Source: Planctomycetota bacterium (GTDB lineage: Bacteria > Planctomycetota > J058). From it: 64,000 bases of DNA. Below are positions 39,220 to 46,819 of this stretch, one piece after another (positions within the stretch are counted from its first letter, which is position 1; each line of letters begins with the position of its first letter). The notes below the pieces were generated by a model. That model saw nothing but the letters and a program-made list of their open reading frames with translations. It was not told the DNA's origin and ran no database searches. Location: the NCBI GenBank assembly GCA_023954375.1, contig JAMLIC010000026.1:62001-126000 (forward strand). The letters are read 5' to 3'. The position numbers were made by a program, and so were the translations under genes.

Positions 39220-39225
39220 GGAGGC

Positions 39226-39366
39226 ATGTTCAGCTTCCAGCCCCGGAGCTCGCGCTGCCTCCTCTGGCTGCTGGCCCTCGCGGTCCTCTGCTTCGCGGCC
39301 GCGCAGTTCCCCGAGATCCGCGCCCGCCTGCCCTGGGGCAAGCCCGCGCCGACCCAGGTGGGGTGA
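39226..39366 (+). CDS. 46-residue membrane-anchored peptide
   Basis: The frame begins MFSFQPRSSRCLLWLLALAV, has one hydrophobic helix (residues ~11-26) and ends in a short basic/Pro-rich tail (LPWGKPAPTQVG). A ribosome site GGAGG is five bases from the ATG. It is divergent from the HEAT-repeat gene and has no recognisable relatives. I rate it as a plausible real gene because promoter, ribosome site and hydrophobic helix coincide. Confidence 0.45.
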   Translation: MFSFQPRSSRCLLWLLALAVLCFAAAQFPEIRARLPWGKPAPTQVG

Positions 39367-39512
39367 CCGCGGTGGGGAACGACGACGACGCCTGCGAGCA
39401 CACCTCACCGCGCCTGCGCAGCGAGAGCCTCCGGCGAGGCGGAGGAGGGCCGGGCGTGTCCGCGCGAAGGCGAGGGAAGGCGGCCTTCTGACCGCCGACC
39501 GAGCCTGAGCGG

Positions 39513-39543
39513 CCAGGGTGTCGCGCGCAGCGCGACACCCTGG
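39513..39543. terminator. Perfect 13-bp stem hairpin
   Basis: CCAGGGTGTCGCG-CGCAG-CGCGACACCCTGG is a perfect inverted repeat with a 5-bp loop, placed between the small peptide gene and the convergent coiled-coil gene. No T tract follows, so it may be a REP-like element or a factor-assisted terminator. Confidence 0.5.
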
Positions 39544-39591
39544 CGAACGGCGACGCCCGCCATCCTCCGCCGCAGCCGCGATCACACCAGC

Positions 39592-40188
39592 CTACCGGCC
39601 GAAGGAGCGCATGGTCCTGATCGTCTCGTTGAGGGCGGCGACCTGCTGGCGCAGGTCGGCGACCTCGCGGCGGAGAGGCTCGACCTGGTTCTGGGCGTCC
39701 TGGGCGGCCTGTCGCCAGCGCGCCGCCTCGGCGCGGGCGGCGGCGGCCTCCTGCTGCGCCGCGGCGGCCGCCGCCTCGACCTGGCGGGCGGCGGCCTCCC
39801 GGGCCGTCGCCAGGGCGGCCTTCGCCTCGGCCAGCTCGGCCTCGGCCGCGGTCAGGGCCGCCTGCGCGCGGTCCCGCGCGGCCTCGAGGCCGGCCCGGAG
39901 GTTCGTCAGCTCCTCCTCGAGCCGCGCGACGGCGCCGCCGAGGTCGACCGCCGGGGCCAAGGCGCGCAGCTGCTGGGCCATGGCCTCGTTCTCCTCGCGC
40001 AGGCGGTCCCGCTCGGCGGTGACCGCGGCGAGGCGGGCGGCGAGGTCGCGCGCGCCGGCGTCCTGGGCGGCGTCGCCGTAGCGTCGCGACGAGCCCGCGT
40101 CGGCGCGGCCGAGGCCGGCGCCGATCGTCGTCCCCACGACGAGCGCCGCCGCGACGACCCCGACGACCTTGCTCAGGTGCTCGCGCAT
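39592..40188 (-). CDS. Membrane-anchored coiled-coil protein
   Basis: 198 residues from ATG 40188, preceded by GGGGAGGTC. One N-terminal hydrophobic segment (VVGVVAAALVVGTTIGAGLG, residues ~8-27) acts as anchor or signal. The rest is almost entirely a long coiled coil of Ala/Glu/Arg heptads (ELTNLRAGLEAARDRAQAAL and similar). It ends in a short basic tail RTMRSFGR. No enzymatic motif. Such proteins often organise or span the periplasm. The start at 40188 is preferred to 40275 because of the ribosome site and because the upstream extension is low-complexity. Confidence 0.65.
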   Translation of the reverse strand: MREHLSKVVGVVAAALVVGTTIGAGLGRADAGSSRRYGDAAQDAGARDLAARLAAVTAERDRLREENEAMAQQLRALAPAVDLGGAVARLEEELTNLRAGLEAARDRAQAALTAAEAELAEAKAALATAREAAARQVEAAAAAAQQEAAAARAEAARWRQAAQDAQNQVEPLRREVADLRQQVAALNETIRTMRSFGR

Positions 40189-40287
40189 GACGACCTCCCC
40201 GCGTGAGCCTACCTGGGGCCGGCGGGCCGTGGGGGGGGACGGAGCGCGCCTGGACGTGACGGCGCCGCGGGACACAATGCTCGGACG

Positions 40288-42126
40288 ATGAACGCCGACG
40301 ACGCCGAGACGCCCCCCCCCGCCCCGCCGGCCGGTCCCGGTCCGGAGACGAGGCCGGAGTCACTCCCCGCCGCGCCCGCGGCCCCCGCTCCTGCCTCGGA
40401 GTCGGCTCCTGCCTCGGAGTCGGCCCCGGAATCGGCCTCGGCCCCGGAATCGGCCTCGGCCCCCGCTCCTGCTCCCGCCCCCGCCCCCGCTCCTGCTCCT
40501 GCTCCTGCTCCCGCTCCCGCTCCTGCTCCCGCTCCCGTCTCCGCGCGCCGCCGCTGGGCGCGCCGCGCCGTCGTCGCCGCGAGCGTCCTGCTCCTCCTGC
40601 TCCTCCTCGGCCCCTGGCTCCTCAGCGCGACGGTGCTCACCCCGCTCCTCCGCGCCGGCCTCGCCAGGAACGGCCAGCCGGGCGACCTCGGCCGCGCCGA
40701 GGTGGGCTGGACGCGTGGCGTGCGCCTCGGCGGCCTGGCGATCCCGGCCGGACGCGAGGGCGCCGGCCCGCGCGTGCTGCTCGACGGGGTCACGGTCGAC
40801 GTCTCCCTGGCGCAGGCCGCCGTCGCGGCGGCCACGGGCGGCACGCTCCCCGTGCGCGTCGTCGTCGGTCGCGGCCGGATCGAGCTCGACCTGCCCGCCG
40901 ACGCGGGGGAGCCCGCGCCGCCGCGCGAGCCCGCTCCCGCGCCGACCCCCGAGCCGGCCCCGAAGCCGGATGGCCCGCCGCCGTCGCTCCCCTTCGCCGT
41001 CACGGCGGAGCTCCTCGTCGAGGGGCTCGACATCGCGATCTCGGTCGCCGACCCGGGCGCGCCGCCGGTGCGCCTCGAGGTCCTGGGCCTGAAGGTCACG
41101 GGCGCCGCGGCCGTCGCGCGGAGCACGGCCGTCGACATGCCGCAGGGGCTGCGCACCTCGATCGAGGCGCTGCGCCTCGAGGCGCCGGGCCTGCTCGACC
41201 GGCCGCTCGTGGTCGAGGGCGGCGCGTTCGAGGTCGAGCGCCTCTCGCTCGCCCCGCCCGGCGAGGCGGGCTCGCCCCTCGAGCGCGTGACCCTCTCCGC
41301 CCGCCTCACGGCGCCCCGCGCCGAGTTCGAGGGCACGCCCCTGCGCGGCCTCGTCCTCGACCTGTCGCTCGCGGGCGGCAAGCTCGACGTGAAGGTGGCC
41401 GGCGCCATGCAGGGCGGCCGCCTCGACCTCCACGCGAGCACCACCCCGACCGACCTCCGCCGGATCCCCGTCGACCTGACCCTGGCGCTGAGCGACGTCC
41501 AGGTCGGCGGCGTCACCGCGCGCGCGCTCCCCTACTTCGTGCCGTTGCTCCAGGCGACGACCGTCCCCGCGGGCGGCGCCCCCGTCGTCGGCCTGCCGCC
41601 CGTCTCCCTGCGCGGCCAGGGGCGGCTCGAGCTCCTCACCGACGAGCAGGGCGAGCCCCTGCTCGACGACACGCTCCGCACCCTGCGCGGCCGCGGCGAG
41701 GTCGGCCTGGGCGAAGGCTCGCTCGCCGCCTCGCGCGCGATCGACGGCTACGCGCGCACGCTCCTCGGCCTCGGCGTCGCCAGCTACCTCGACGGCCTCC
41801 TGCCGCCCGGCCTGCGCTTCGGCGGGGCGCAGGGCCGCTTCGAGGTCGCGGCGGGCGTCGTGACCCTCCCCGGGATCGACCTGCGCTCCGAGGCCGTGGA
41901 CCTGCGCGTCAGCGGCCAGGTCTCGTTCGACGGCCCCTACCGGCTCAACGTGCGCTCCTTCGGCGCGGCCGGCGGGCCCGCCGTGCAGCAGGTCCTGAAG
42001 GTGATCGACGAGGCCGGCGGCGTCTCGATCGAGGGCGACCTCGTGCAGGGCACGTGCGCGCCCGCCCTCCCCGACGCGGCGAAGCTCGAGGCCGCGGGGC
42101 GCGGCGCCGGGCTGCGCCTGCGATGA
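40288..42126 (+). CDS. AsmA/DUF748-like membrane protein with Pro-Ala repeat
   Basis: 612 residues. The N-terminal ~85 residues are a cytoplasmic Pro/Ala/Glu/Ser stretch ending in a (PA)n run made by a hexamer repeat. One transmembrane helix follows (VVAASVLLLLLLLGPWLLSA). The large remainder is beta-rich and shows the AsmA/DUF748 pattern: LLRAGLARNGQPGDLGRAEVGW near the membrane, repeated VDVSLAQ and LDLSLAGGKLDVKVAG strands, and a C-terminal GAQGRFEVAAGVVTLPGIDL block with SGQVSFDGPYRLNV. AsmA-like proteins bridge the envelope and are thought to move lipids. It is convergent with the subtilase gene. Confidence 0.72.
   Translation: MNADDAETPPPAPPAGPGPETRPESLPAAPAAPAPASESAPASESAPESASAPESASAPAPAPAPAPAPAPAPAPAPAPAPAPVSARRRWARRAVVAASVLLLLLLLGPWLLSATVLTPLLRAGLARNGQPGDLGRAEVGWTRGVRLGGLAIPAGREGAGPRVLLDGVTVDVSLAQAAVAAATGGTLPVRVVVGRGRIELDLPADAGEPAPPREPAPAPTPEPAPKPDGPPPSLPFAVTAELLVEGLDIAISVADPGAPPVRLEVLGLKVTGAAAVARSTAVDMPQGLRTSIEALRLEAPGLLDRPLVVEGGAFEVERLSLAPPGEAGSPLERVTLSARLTAPRAEFEGTPLRGLVLDLSLAGGKLDVKVAGAMQGGRLDLHASTTPTDLRRIPVDLTLALSDVQVGGVTARALPYFVPLLQATTVPAGGAPVVGLPPVSLRGQGRLELLTDEQGEPLLDDTLRTLRGRGEVGLGEGSLAASRAIDGYARTLLGLGVASYLDGLLPPGLRFGGAQGRFEVAAGVVTLPGIDLRSEAVDLRVSGQVSFDGPYRLNVRSFGAAGGPAVQQVLKVIDEAGGVSIEGDLVQGTCAPALPDAAKLEAAGRGAGLRLR
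40461..40537 (+). repeat. Imperfect GCTCCT/GCTCCC hexamer repeat coding Ala-Pro
   Basis: About thirteen six-base units differing only at the third position of the Pro codon code for an uninterrupted Ala-Pro run just before the membrane helix. Slippage could change its length without a frameshift. Confidence 0.75.
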
Positions 42127-42271
42127 GTGATGCGCTCGCGAGGGGGGCGCGATCGGCGCGAGGGCCCGGGCGAAGGCGATCGACCCGTTCCGCGCCTCCC
42201 CATCGCTCGCTTCGGCGGGTCGGGTACGAGCGGCGGAAGGGGAGGTCCTCGTGCGCTCAGCTCCGTGACCG

Positions 42272-44368
42272 TCAGCGGCCGGCCGCGACCGGCGTTCGAC
42301 GCCGCGCCCACGCGGCCTCGAGCAGGCCCGGCGCGTCGAGCTTCCCGGCGCCCCAGTCGTCGTTGGGCGCCGCGCGCCGGGGGTCGGACGCGAACAGGCT
42401 CCCGGTCACGTAGGCGTCGACGCGGGCGGTGGCGAAGAGGAGCGTCGCGACGTCCTCGGGGGTGAGCGACGGGTCGAGGGCCAGGGCGAGGGCGACCACG
42501 CCCGCGCAGCTCGGGGCCGACATGCTCGTCCCCTGGAGCACGACGTAGGGCGGGTCGGCCCGCGGGCCGATCACCGGGCTGACGGCCGCCGGGTCGAGGG
42601 GGAAGGCGGCGCGCGCGTCCCGCGACAGGCAGGAGACGACCCCCACGCCGGGGGCGGCGACGTGGGGGAGCGTGCGCCCGTCGCGGCTGGGCCCGCGGCT
42701 GGAGAACGGGGCCAGGTCGCCCACGAGCGTCGGGGAGGCGGAGAGGTCGTAGCCCGCGACCGCCCCGCGGCCGGTGTCCCACGCGGTGCGGGTGGCGTAG
42801 GCGCCGACCGCGATCATGCGCCGCCCGGTGGCCGGGATCCCGACCGTCATGCGGTCGTCGGTGCGCGCGCCGTCGTAGCGGAGGGTCGACCGCTGCAGGC
42901 CCGCCGAGAGGGCGTGCCACCCGTGGTAGTCGCCGGCCGCGCTCCCGGGCCGGCCGGTGAGGCGCACGCGCCAGCGCCCGGCGGCCAGGGCGGCGTCGGG
43001 CGCCGCGGCGAGCTCGACGTAGAGCTCGTGGTCGCCGTTGGCCGCGCCCCAGCCGAGCGGGTCGCCGCCGTTGTAGACGTGGACCACGCCGTGGCGCGTG
43101 ACGCGCCGGGCGCCGCCCGCGCCGGTGCGCCAGCGCGGGTCGGCGTGGACGGTCCCGTCGGGCGCGACGACCTGCACGTCGCACGCGGCGTCGCCGGGGT
43201 ACCACACGTCGAGGAGGGCGAACTCGCCGCGCGCGGCGCCCGGCGCGTCGCGCACGAGCGTCACCTCGACCTCGGACGCGCGGCCCGGCGCGAGGCGGCC
43301 CTGGCCGTGCAGGCGGTCGACCGCGGCCCGGCGCGGCGCCTGGCCCGCCGGGCCCGGCCGCGCGGCGTTGCCGGCGGCGCACACGACGATCCGCCCCGGG
43401 CCGGTCAGGGCGTCGAGCGCGCGCTCCTCGAGCGTCGAGCCGTCGTGCGGGCCGAGGTCGGCGCCGAGGCTCAGGTTCACGACGCACGGGCGCGCGCCGG
43501 CGGCGCGGAGGCAGTAGGCGACCGCGTCGAGCAGGTGGCTCGTGTCGTTGCGCGGCCCGTCGAAGTCGAACTTGACGACGATCAGGTCCGCCCGGGGCGC
43601 GGCGCCGGTGAACTGGTGCGCGGCGTAGGGCGGCCCGGCGGCGGCGCGGCCGTTGCCGGCGATCGTCCCGAGCACGTGCGTCCCGTGCCCGGACGTGTCG
43701 CGCGCCGACGGGGCGAGCGCCCTCGCGCCGGCGAGGGCGCGGTCGAGGTCGGCCCGCGTGTACTCGCGCCCGTAGCCGAACCCCGCCGGGCCGCGGCCCG
43801 CGGCGCGGTCGGTCTGGTCCCAGTAGGCGAGGACGCGCGTCGAGCCGTCGGGGTGGCGCAGGTCGGGGTGGAAGACGTCGACGCCGGTGTCGACGAGCGC
43901 CACGGCCACGCCCGCGCCCGCGCCGGCGCGCGCCACGGCGGGGTGGTCCGAGGCGTGGGGCGGGGGCAGCGCCACCTGGTCCGGGCCGCGCGTGCCCGTC
44001 CCGCCCGGGAGGTTCGCGAGGTCGGCGAGGAGGCGCAGGCGGACGCCCGCCTTCACGTGGCGCACGTCGGCGCGGCGCGCGAGCGCCGGGACGGCGGCCA
44101 GGGGCACGTCGGCCGTCACGAAGCGGTCGGCGATCGCGCCCCGGACCCGCCCGCCGGCGGCGGCGACCGCCGGCGCGACGGTGGACGCGTCGCCCTCGAT
44201 CGTCACCGCGACCCACGGCCGGCCGCCCGCGTCGGCGCGCAGGCAGCAGCCCGGCGCGGCCTCGGCGGTGTCGAGCATGCGCCGCAGGCGCGCGTCGACG
44301 TCCCCTGCGCCGACGAGGGGGGCCGCGGCCAGGAGCGCGAGGGAGGCGACGAGGAGCGGGCGCAGCAT
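42272..44368 (-). CDS. Secreted subtilisin-like serine peptidase (S8)
   Basis: 698 residues from ATG 44368 (MLRPLLVASLALLAAAPLVG), a standard signal peptide; a TTG six codons upstream is less likely. The catalytic triad is complete: Asp in ALVDTGVDVFHPDL (~160), His in SGHGTHVLGTIAGNG (~228) and Ser in GTSMSAPSCAGVVAL (~615). The oxyanion Asn is in VVCAAGNAARPG. An inhibitor_I9-like propeptide fits residues ~25-115. Between His and Ser there is a ~200-residue insert of beta character (DVQVVAPDGTVHAD), often a PPC- or fn3-like insert in large subtilases. It is probably exported and degrades extracellular protein. Confidence 0.92.
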   Translation of the reverse strand: MLRPLLVASLALLAAAPLVGAGDVDARLRRMLDTAEAAPGCCLRADAGGRPWVAVTIEGDASTVAPAVAAAGGRVRGAIADRFVTADVPLAAVPALARRADVRHVKAGVRLRLLADLANLPGGTGTRGPDQVALPPPHASDHPAVARAGAGAGVAVALVDTGVDVFHPDLRHPDGSTRVLAYWDQTDRAAGRGPAGFGYGREYTRADLDRALAGARALAPSARDTSGHGTHVLGTIAGNGRAAAGPPYAAHQFTGAAPRADLIVVKFDFDGPRNDTSHLLDAVAYCLRAAGARPCVVNLSLGADLGPHDGSTLEERALDALTGPGRIVVCAAGNAARPGPAGQAPRRAAVDRLHGQGRLAPGRASEVEVTLVRDAPGAARGEFALLDVWYPGDAACDVQVVAPDGTVHADPRWRTGAGGARRVTRHGVVHVYNGGDPLGWGAANGDHELYVELAAAPDAALAAGRWRVRLTGRPGSAAGDYHGWHALSAGLQRSTLRYDGARTDDRMTVGIPATGRRMIAVGAYATRTAWDTGRGAVAGYDLSASPTLVGDLAPFSSRGPSRDGRTLPHVAAPGVGVVSCLSRDARAAFPLDPAAVSPVIGPRADPPYVVLQGTSMSAPSCAGVVALALALDPSLTPEDVATLLFATARVDAYVTGSLFASDPRRAAPNDDWGAGKLDAPGLLEAAWARRRTPVAAGR

Positions 44369-44493
44369 GGCGCCCGCGCGACGCAACGGGGGCGCCGCTC
44401 GGGAGCGCCGTCACGAGGCGCCGGGGGGACGCGACGCCGGGGCCTGCGCCCCGGTGGGGCGCAGGGCTCCCCGGTCCCTCGACGGGGGCGCGG

Positions 44494-44925
44494 CTACTGG
44501 CCGTCCTCGTCCTGCGGCGGCGGGGGCGGGGGCTGGGGCGCAGGGGCCGGCGAACGCTGCGCCTGCGGCGGCTGCGTCCCGGGCAGCGGCTTGAGGGCGA
44601 ACCGGTAGTCGTCCTCGAAGCGGGCCGAGAAGAAGTAAGGGAAGATCGCGGCGAGGAGCAGCAGGAGGGACAGGTCCGCGCGGTAGGCCTTGCGCAGGAT
44701 CCCGTTCTTGATCGGCTCGTAGCCCTCCTTGGTGATCTTGATGTAAGCCGTGTCGGGGAGGCCCGAGCGGCTCGGCCAGTGCAGCGGCGTGGTGCCGACG
44801 TAGATGTTGTCGATCTCGACCTCGGCGCCCTCGGGGTCGGTGATGATGCGCGACGAGTGGTTGCAGCCCGGCGCCAGGACGATCGTCATGGCCAGCCACA
44901 CGCAGAGTGCCTTCTTCACGAACAC
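44494..44925 (-). CDS. PEGA-domain lipoprotein
   Basis: 143 residues from GTG 44925, chosen because GAGGGGAA stands four bases upstream. The signal ends in a lipobox (IVLAPGC). A PEGA domain follows at ~25-65 (ITDPEGAEVEIDNIYVGTTP and ITKEGYEPI), a small surface beta domain common in kinase-rich bacteria. A hydrophobic helix (LSLLLLLAAIFPYFFSA) may re-enter the membrane. The C-terminal 30 residues are Pro/Gln-rich and end DEDGQ. No catalytic role is expected. It is divergent from the secreted beta-domain gene at 45045. Confidence 0.8.
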   Translation of the reverse strand: MFVKKALCVWLAMTIVLAPGCNHSSRIITDPEGAEVEIDNIYVGTTPLHWPSRSGLPDTAYIKITKEGYEPIKNGILRKAYRADLSLLLLLAAIFPYFFSARFEDDYRFALKPLPGTQPPQAQRSPAPAPQPPPPPPQDEDGQ

Positions 44926-45044
44926 GGCGTTCCCCTCTTTCCCTGATGCGCGGGAGTATACACGGGGCTCCCCCGTTCGCCCGGGGGACCTTGTCGCGGC
45001 GGGCCCCGTCACCTACGCTCCTCGGCTCTCGAGGGGGGTCACCC

Positions 45045-45833
45045 ATGGTCTCGTCGCGTCGCGCCTCGTTCGTCGCCGTCCTCACGGGCCTCCTCGCCGG
45101 CCCGGCCCTGGGGCAGGGTGCGCCCGCGCGGCCTGCCCTGCCCATGGGGGCGCAGGCGAACGGCGTCTGCGCCGACGGGGCGCCGGCGATCTACGCGGTC
45201 AAGGCCGAGACGGCGGGGATCCTGGCCGTGGCCTTGAGCGGCGAGTCGCCCGAGAACGACCTCGTGCTCGTGGTCACCGACGAGGACGGTCAGCCGCTCC
45301 CGGACGGCCGCTCCGACCGCGACCACCGGGGCAACCCGGGGCAGGAGTTCCTGGCCGTGATCCTCTCCGAGCCGGGGACCTACCTCGTGCACGTGGAGCT
45401 GTCCTCCGGGGGCGAGCGGGCGAAGTTCAGCGTCTCCGGCGGCTTCGCGCCGGCGCCGGCGCTCGCCGACCCCTCGCCCGACCCCGACGGCCGCCCGTCA
45501 CGCGCCACGACGATCACCGTCGGCAAGGCGGTCGAGGACACGCTCGGCGGCGCCGACGCCTGGGACTGGTTCAAGGTCCAGGCGGCCGAGGCCGGCACGT
45601 TGACGATCCTCACCAAGGCCCCGGAGGGCGACCTCAAGCTCGAGGCCTTCCACGAGGGGCGCTTCCGCCAGCCGATCGCCGTCTCCGACCAGGACCTCCA
45701 GGGCGTGAAGGGCAACGAGTCGCTCACGATCGACGTCGAGGCCGGCCAGACGATCTACATCCGCGTGTCGACCTTCTTCTCCGGCGAGGAGGTCGTGCCT
45801 TACCGGCTCGTCACGGGCCTGATCCCGAACTGA
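45045..45833 (+). CDS. Secreted protein with two PPC-like beta domains
   Basis: 262 residues from ATG 45045, preceded by GAGGGGGG. A signal peptide ends after ALG/QG. Two ~110-residue beta domains follow, each in the style of bacterial pre-peptidase C-terminal (PPC) domains: a first with AETAGILAVALSGESPENDL and a second with WDWFKVQAAEAGTLTI, each ending in an LTIDVEAGQTIYIRV-type strand. There is no catalytic motif. The downstream gene at 45977 is a clear paralog (shared GRSDRD, DPDGRPS and GNESLT motifs), so the pair arose by tandem duplication, with a palindromic repeat between them. Confidence 0.72.
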   Translation: MVSSRRASFVAVLTGLLAGPALGQGAPARPALPMGAQANGVCADGAPAIYAVKAETAGILAVALSGESPENDLVLVVTDEDGQPLPDGRSDRDHRGNPGQEFLAVILSEPGTYLVHVELSSGGERAKFSVSGGFAPAPALADPSPDPDGRPSRATTITVGKAVEDTLGGADAWDWFKVQAAEAGTLTILTKAPEGDLKLEAFHEGRFRQPIAVSDQDLQGVKGNESLTIDVEAGQTIYIRVSTFFSGEEVVPYRLVTGLIPN

Positions 45834-45866
45834 CCGCGAGCACCGGTTGCTGTGATGAACGGGAAC

Positions 45867-45952
45867 GGTCACCGAGGACACCGAGGTTGCACCGGGGGCT
45901 ACAAGCCAGGGCTCTCGGTGACCTCGGTGTGTCCTCGGTGCCCCCGGTGACC
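45867..45952. repeat. Second copy of the CACCGAGGA palindromic repeat
   Basis: GGTCACCGAGGACACCGAGG at the left and CCTCGGTGCCCCCGGTGACC at the right pair imperfectly around a longer loop. The arms match those of the 34148 copy. Here the element lies between two genes in the same direction, so bidirectional termination is not its only possible role. Confidence 0.7.
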
Positions 45953-45976
45953 GCTCTCTCCTCGTCACAGCACGCG

Positions 45977-46795
45977 ATGAGCGCCAGGGTGCGCGCCCCG
46001 CTCCTCGTGCTCCTCATGGGCCTCTGGCTGCCGCTCGCGGCGGCCCAGGAGCCCACGCTGGCCCTGCCGATCGGGGAGCCGCGGCGCGCCGCGACGAGGG
46101 CCGACGGGCCGGCGACCCTGTGGTTCGTGGCGCCGGCCGCCGGGCTGCTCACGGTCGTCGTGCAGGCCGAGGGGGAGGGCGACCTGGTCCTGTTCCTCTG
46201 CGACGAGGAGGGCCAGCCGCTCCCCGACCTGCTGAGCGACGACGGCCAGCCCTTCCCCGGCGGCCGCTCCGACCGCGACCTCCTGGGGGCCAAGGGGGTC
46301 GAGGCGCTCACCCTCCTCCTCCCCGGGCCTGGCCGCTACGCCGCCGTCGTCGAGGTGAGCGGCGCGGCCGAGGCGCGCTTCATGATCAGCGCGGGCTTCG
46401 CCCCCATGCCCGGCCTGGCCCGCCCCGCCGACCCCGACGGGCGCCCCTCCGGCGCCCGGGCGTTCGGCGTCGGCGCCCAGACGCTCGAGCTCGACGACGC
46501 GGTCGCCCCGCGCGAGCACGACCTGCGCGACTGGTTCGCCGTGCGCTGCGAGCGCGCGGGGACCCTCCGGGTCGTCCTGCGCGCGGCGGACGGCGACCTG
46601 CGCCTGGACGCGTTCGCGCCGGGCCGCCTGCGCGCGCCGCTGGCCGCGTCCGACGACGACGAGCACGGCGTGCCGGGCAACGAGTCGCTGACGCTCAAGG
46701 TGCAGGAGGGGCAGGTCGTGCTCGTGCGCGTGGCGGCCGTGTTCGTCGCCGCCGATCGGATCCCCTACCGGCTGATGCTGGCGATCACGCCGTGA
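45977..46795 (+). CDS. Secreted PPC-like beta-domain protein, paralog of the 45045 gene
   Basis: 272 residues from ATG 45977 (MSARVRAPLLVLLMGLWLPL), with a signal peptide cleaved near AAAQ/EP. Two beta domains align with those of the upstream gene: GRSDRDLLGAKG against GRSDRDHRGNPG, DPDGRPSGA against DPDGRPSRA, and PGNESLTLKVQEGQ against KGNESLTIDVEAGQ. Function is unknown; PPC-type domains usually support secretion or folding of larger enzymes, but here they make up the whole protein. No ribosome site is obvious directly upstream. Confidence 0.7.
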   Translation: MSARVRAPLLVLLMGLWLPLAAAQEPTLALPIGEPRRAATRADGPATLWFVAPAAGLLTVVVQAEGEGDLVLFLCDEEGQPLPDLLSDDGQPFPGGRSDRDLLGAKGVEALTLLLPGPGRYAAVVEVSGAAEARFMISAGFAPMPGLARPADPDGRPSGARAFGVGAQTLELDDAVAPREHDLRDWFAVRCERAGTLRVVLRAADGDLRLDAFAPGRLRAPLAASDDDEHGVPGNESLTLKVQEGQVVLVRVAAVFVAADRIPYRLMLAITP

Positions 46796-46806
46796 CCGGG
46801 CGGGCG

Positions 46807-46812
46807 TAGAAT
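46807..46812 (+). promoter_or_regulatory. -10 box TAGAAT, leaderless start
   Basis: TAGAAT ends seven bases before GTG 46820; the spacer CGCGCCC has no ribosome site. Confidence 0.45.
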
Positions 46813-46819
46813 CGCGCCC

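Noticed and set aside
42127..42271. A third copy of the 173-bp repeat between convergent genes
   Set aside because: There is a CCTCCCC...GGGGAGG stem, but base-by-base similarity to the two good copies is too low.
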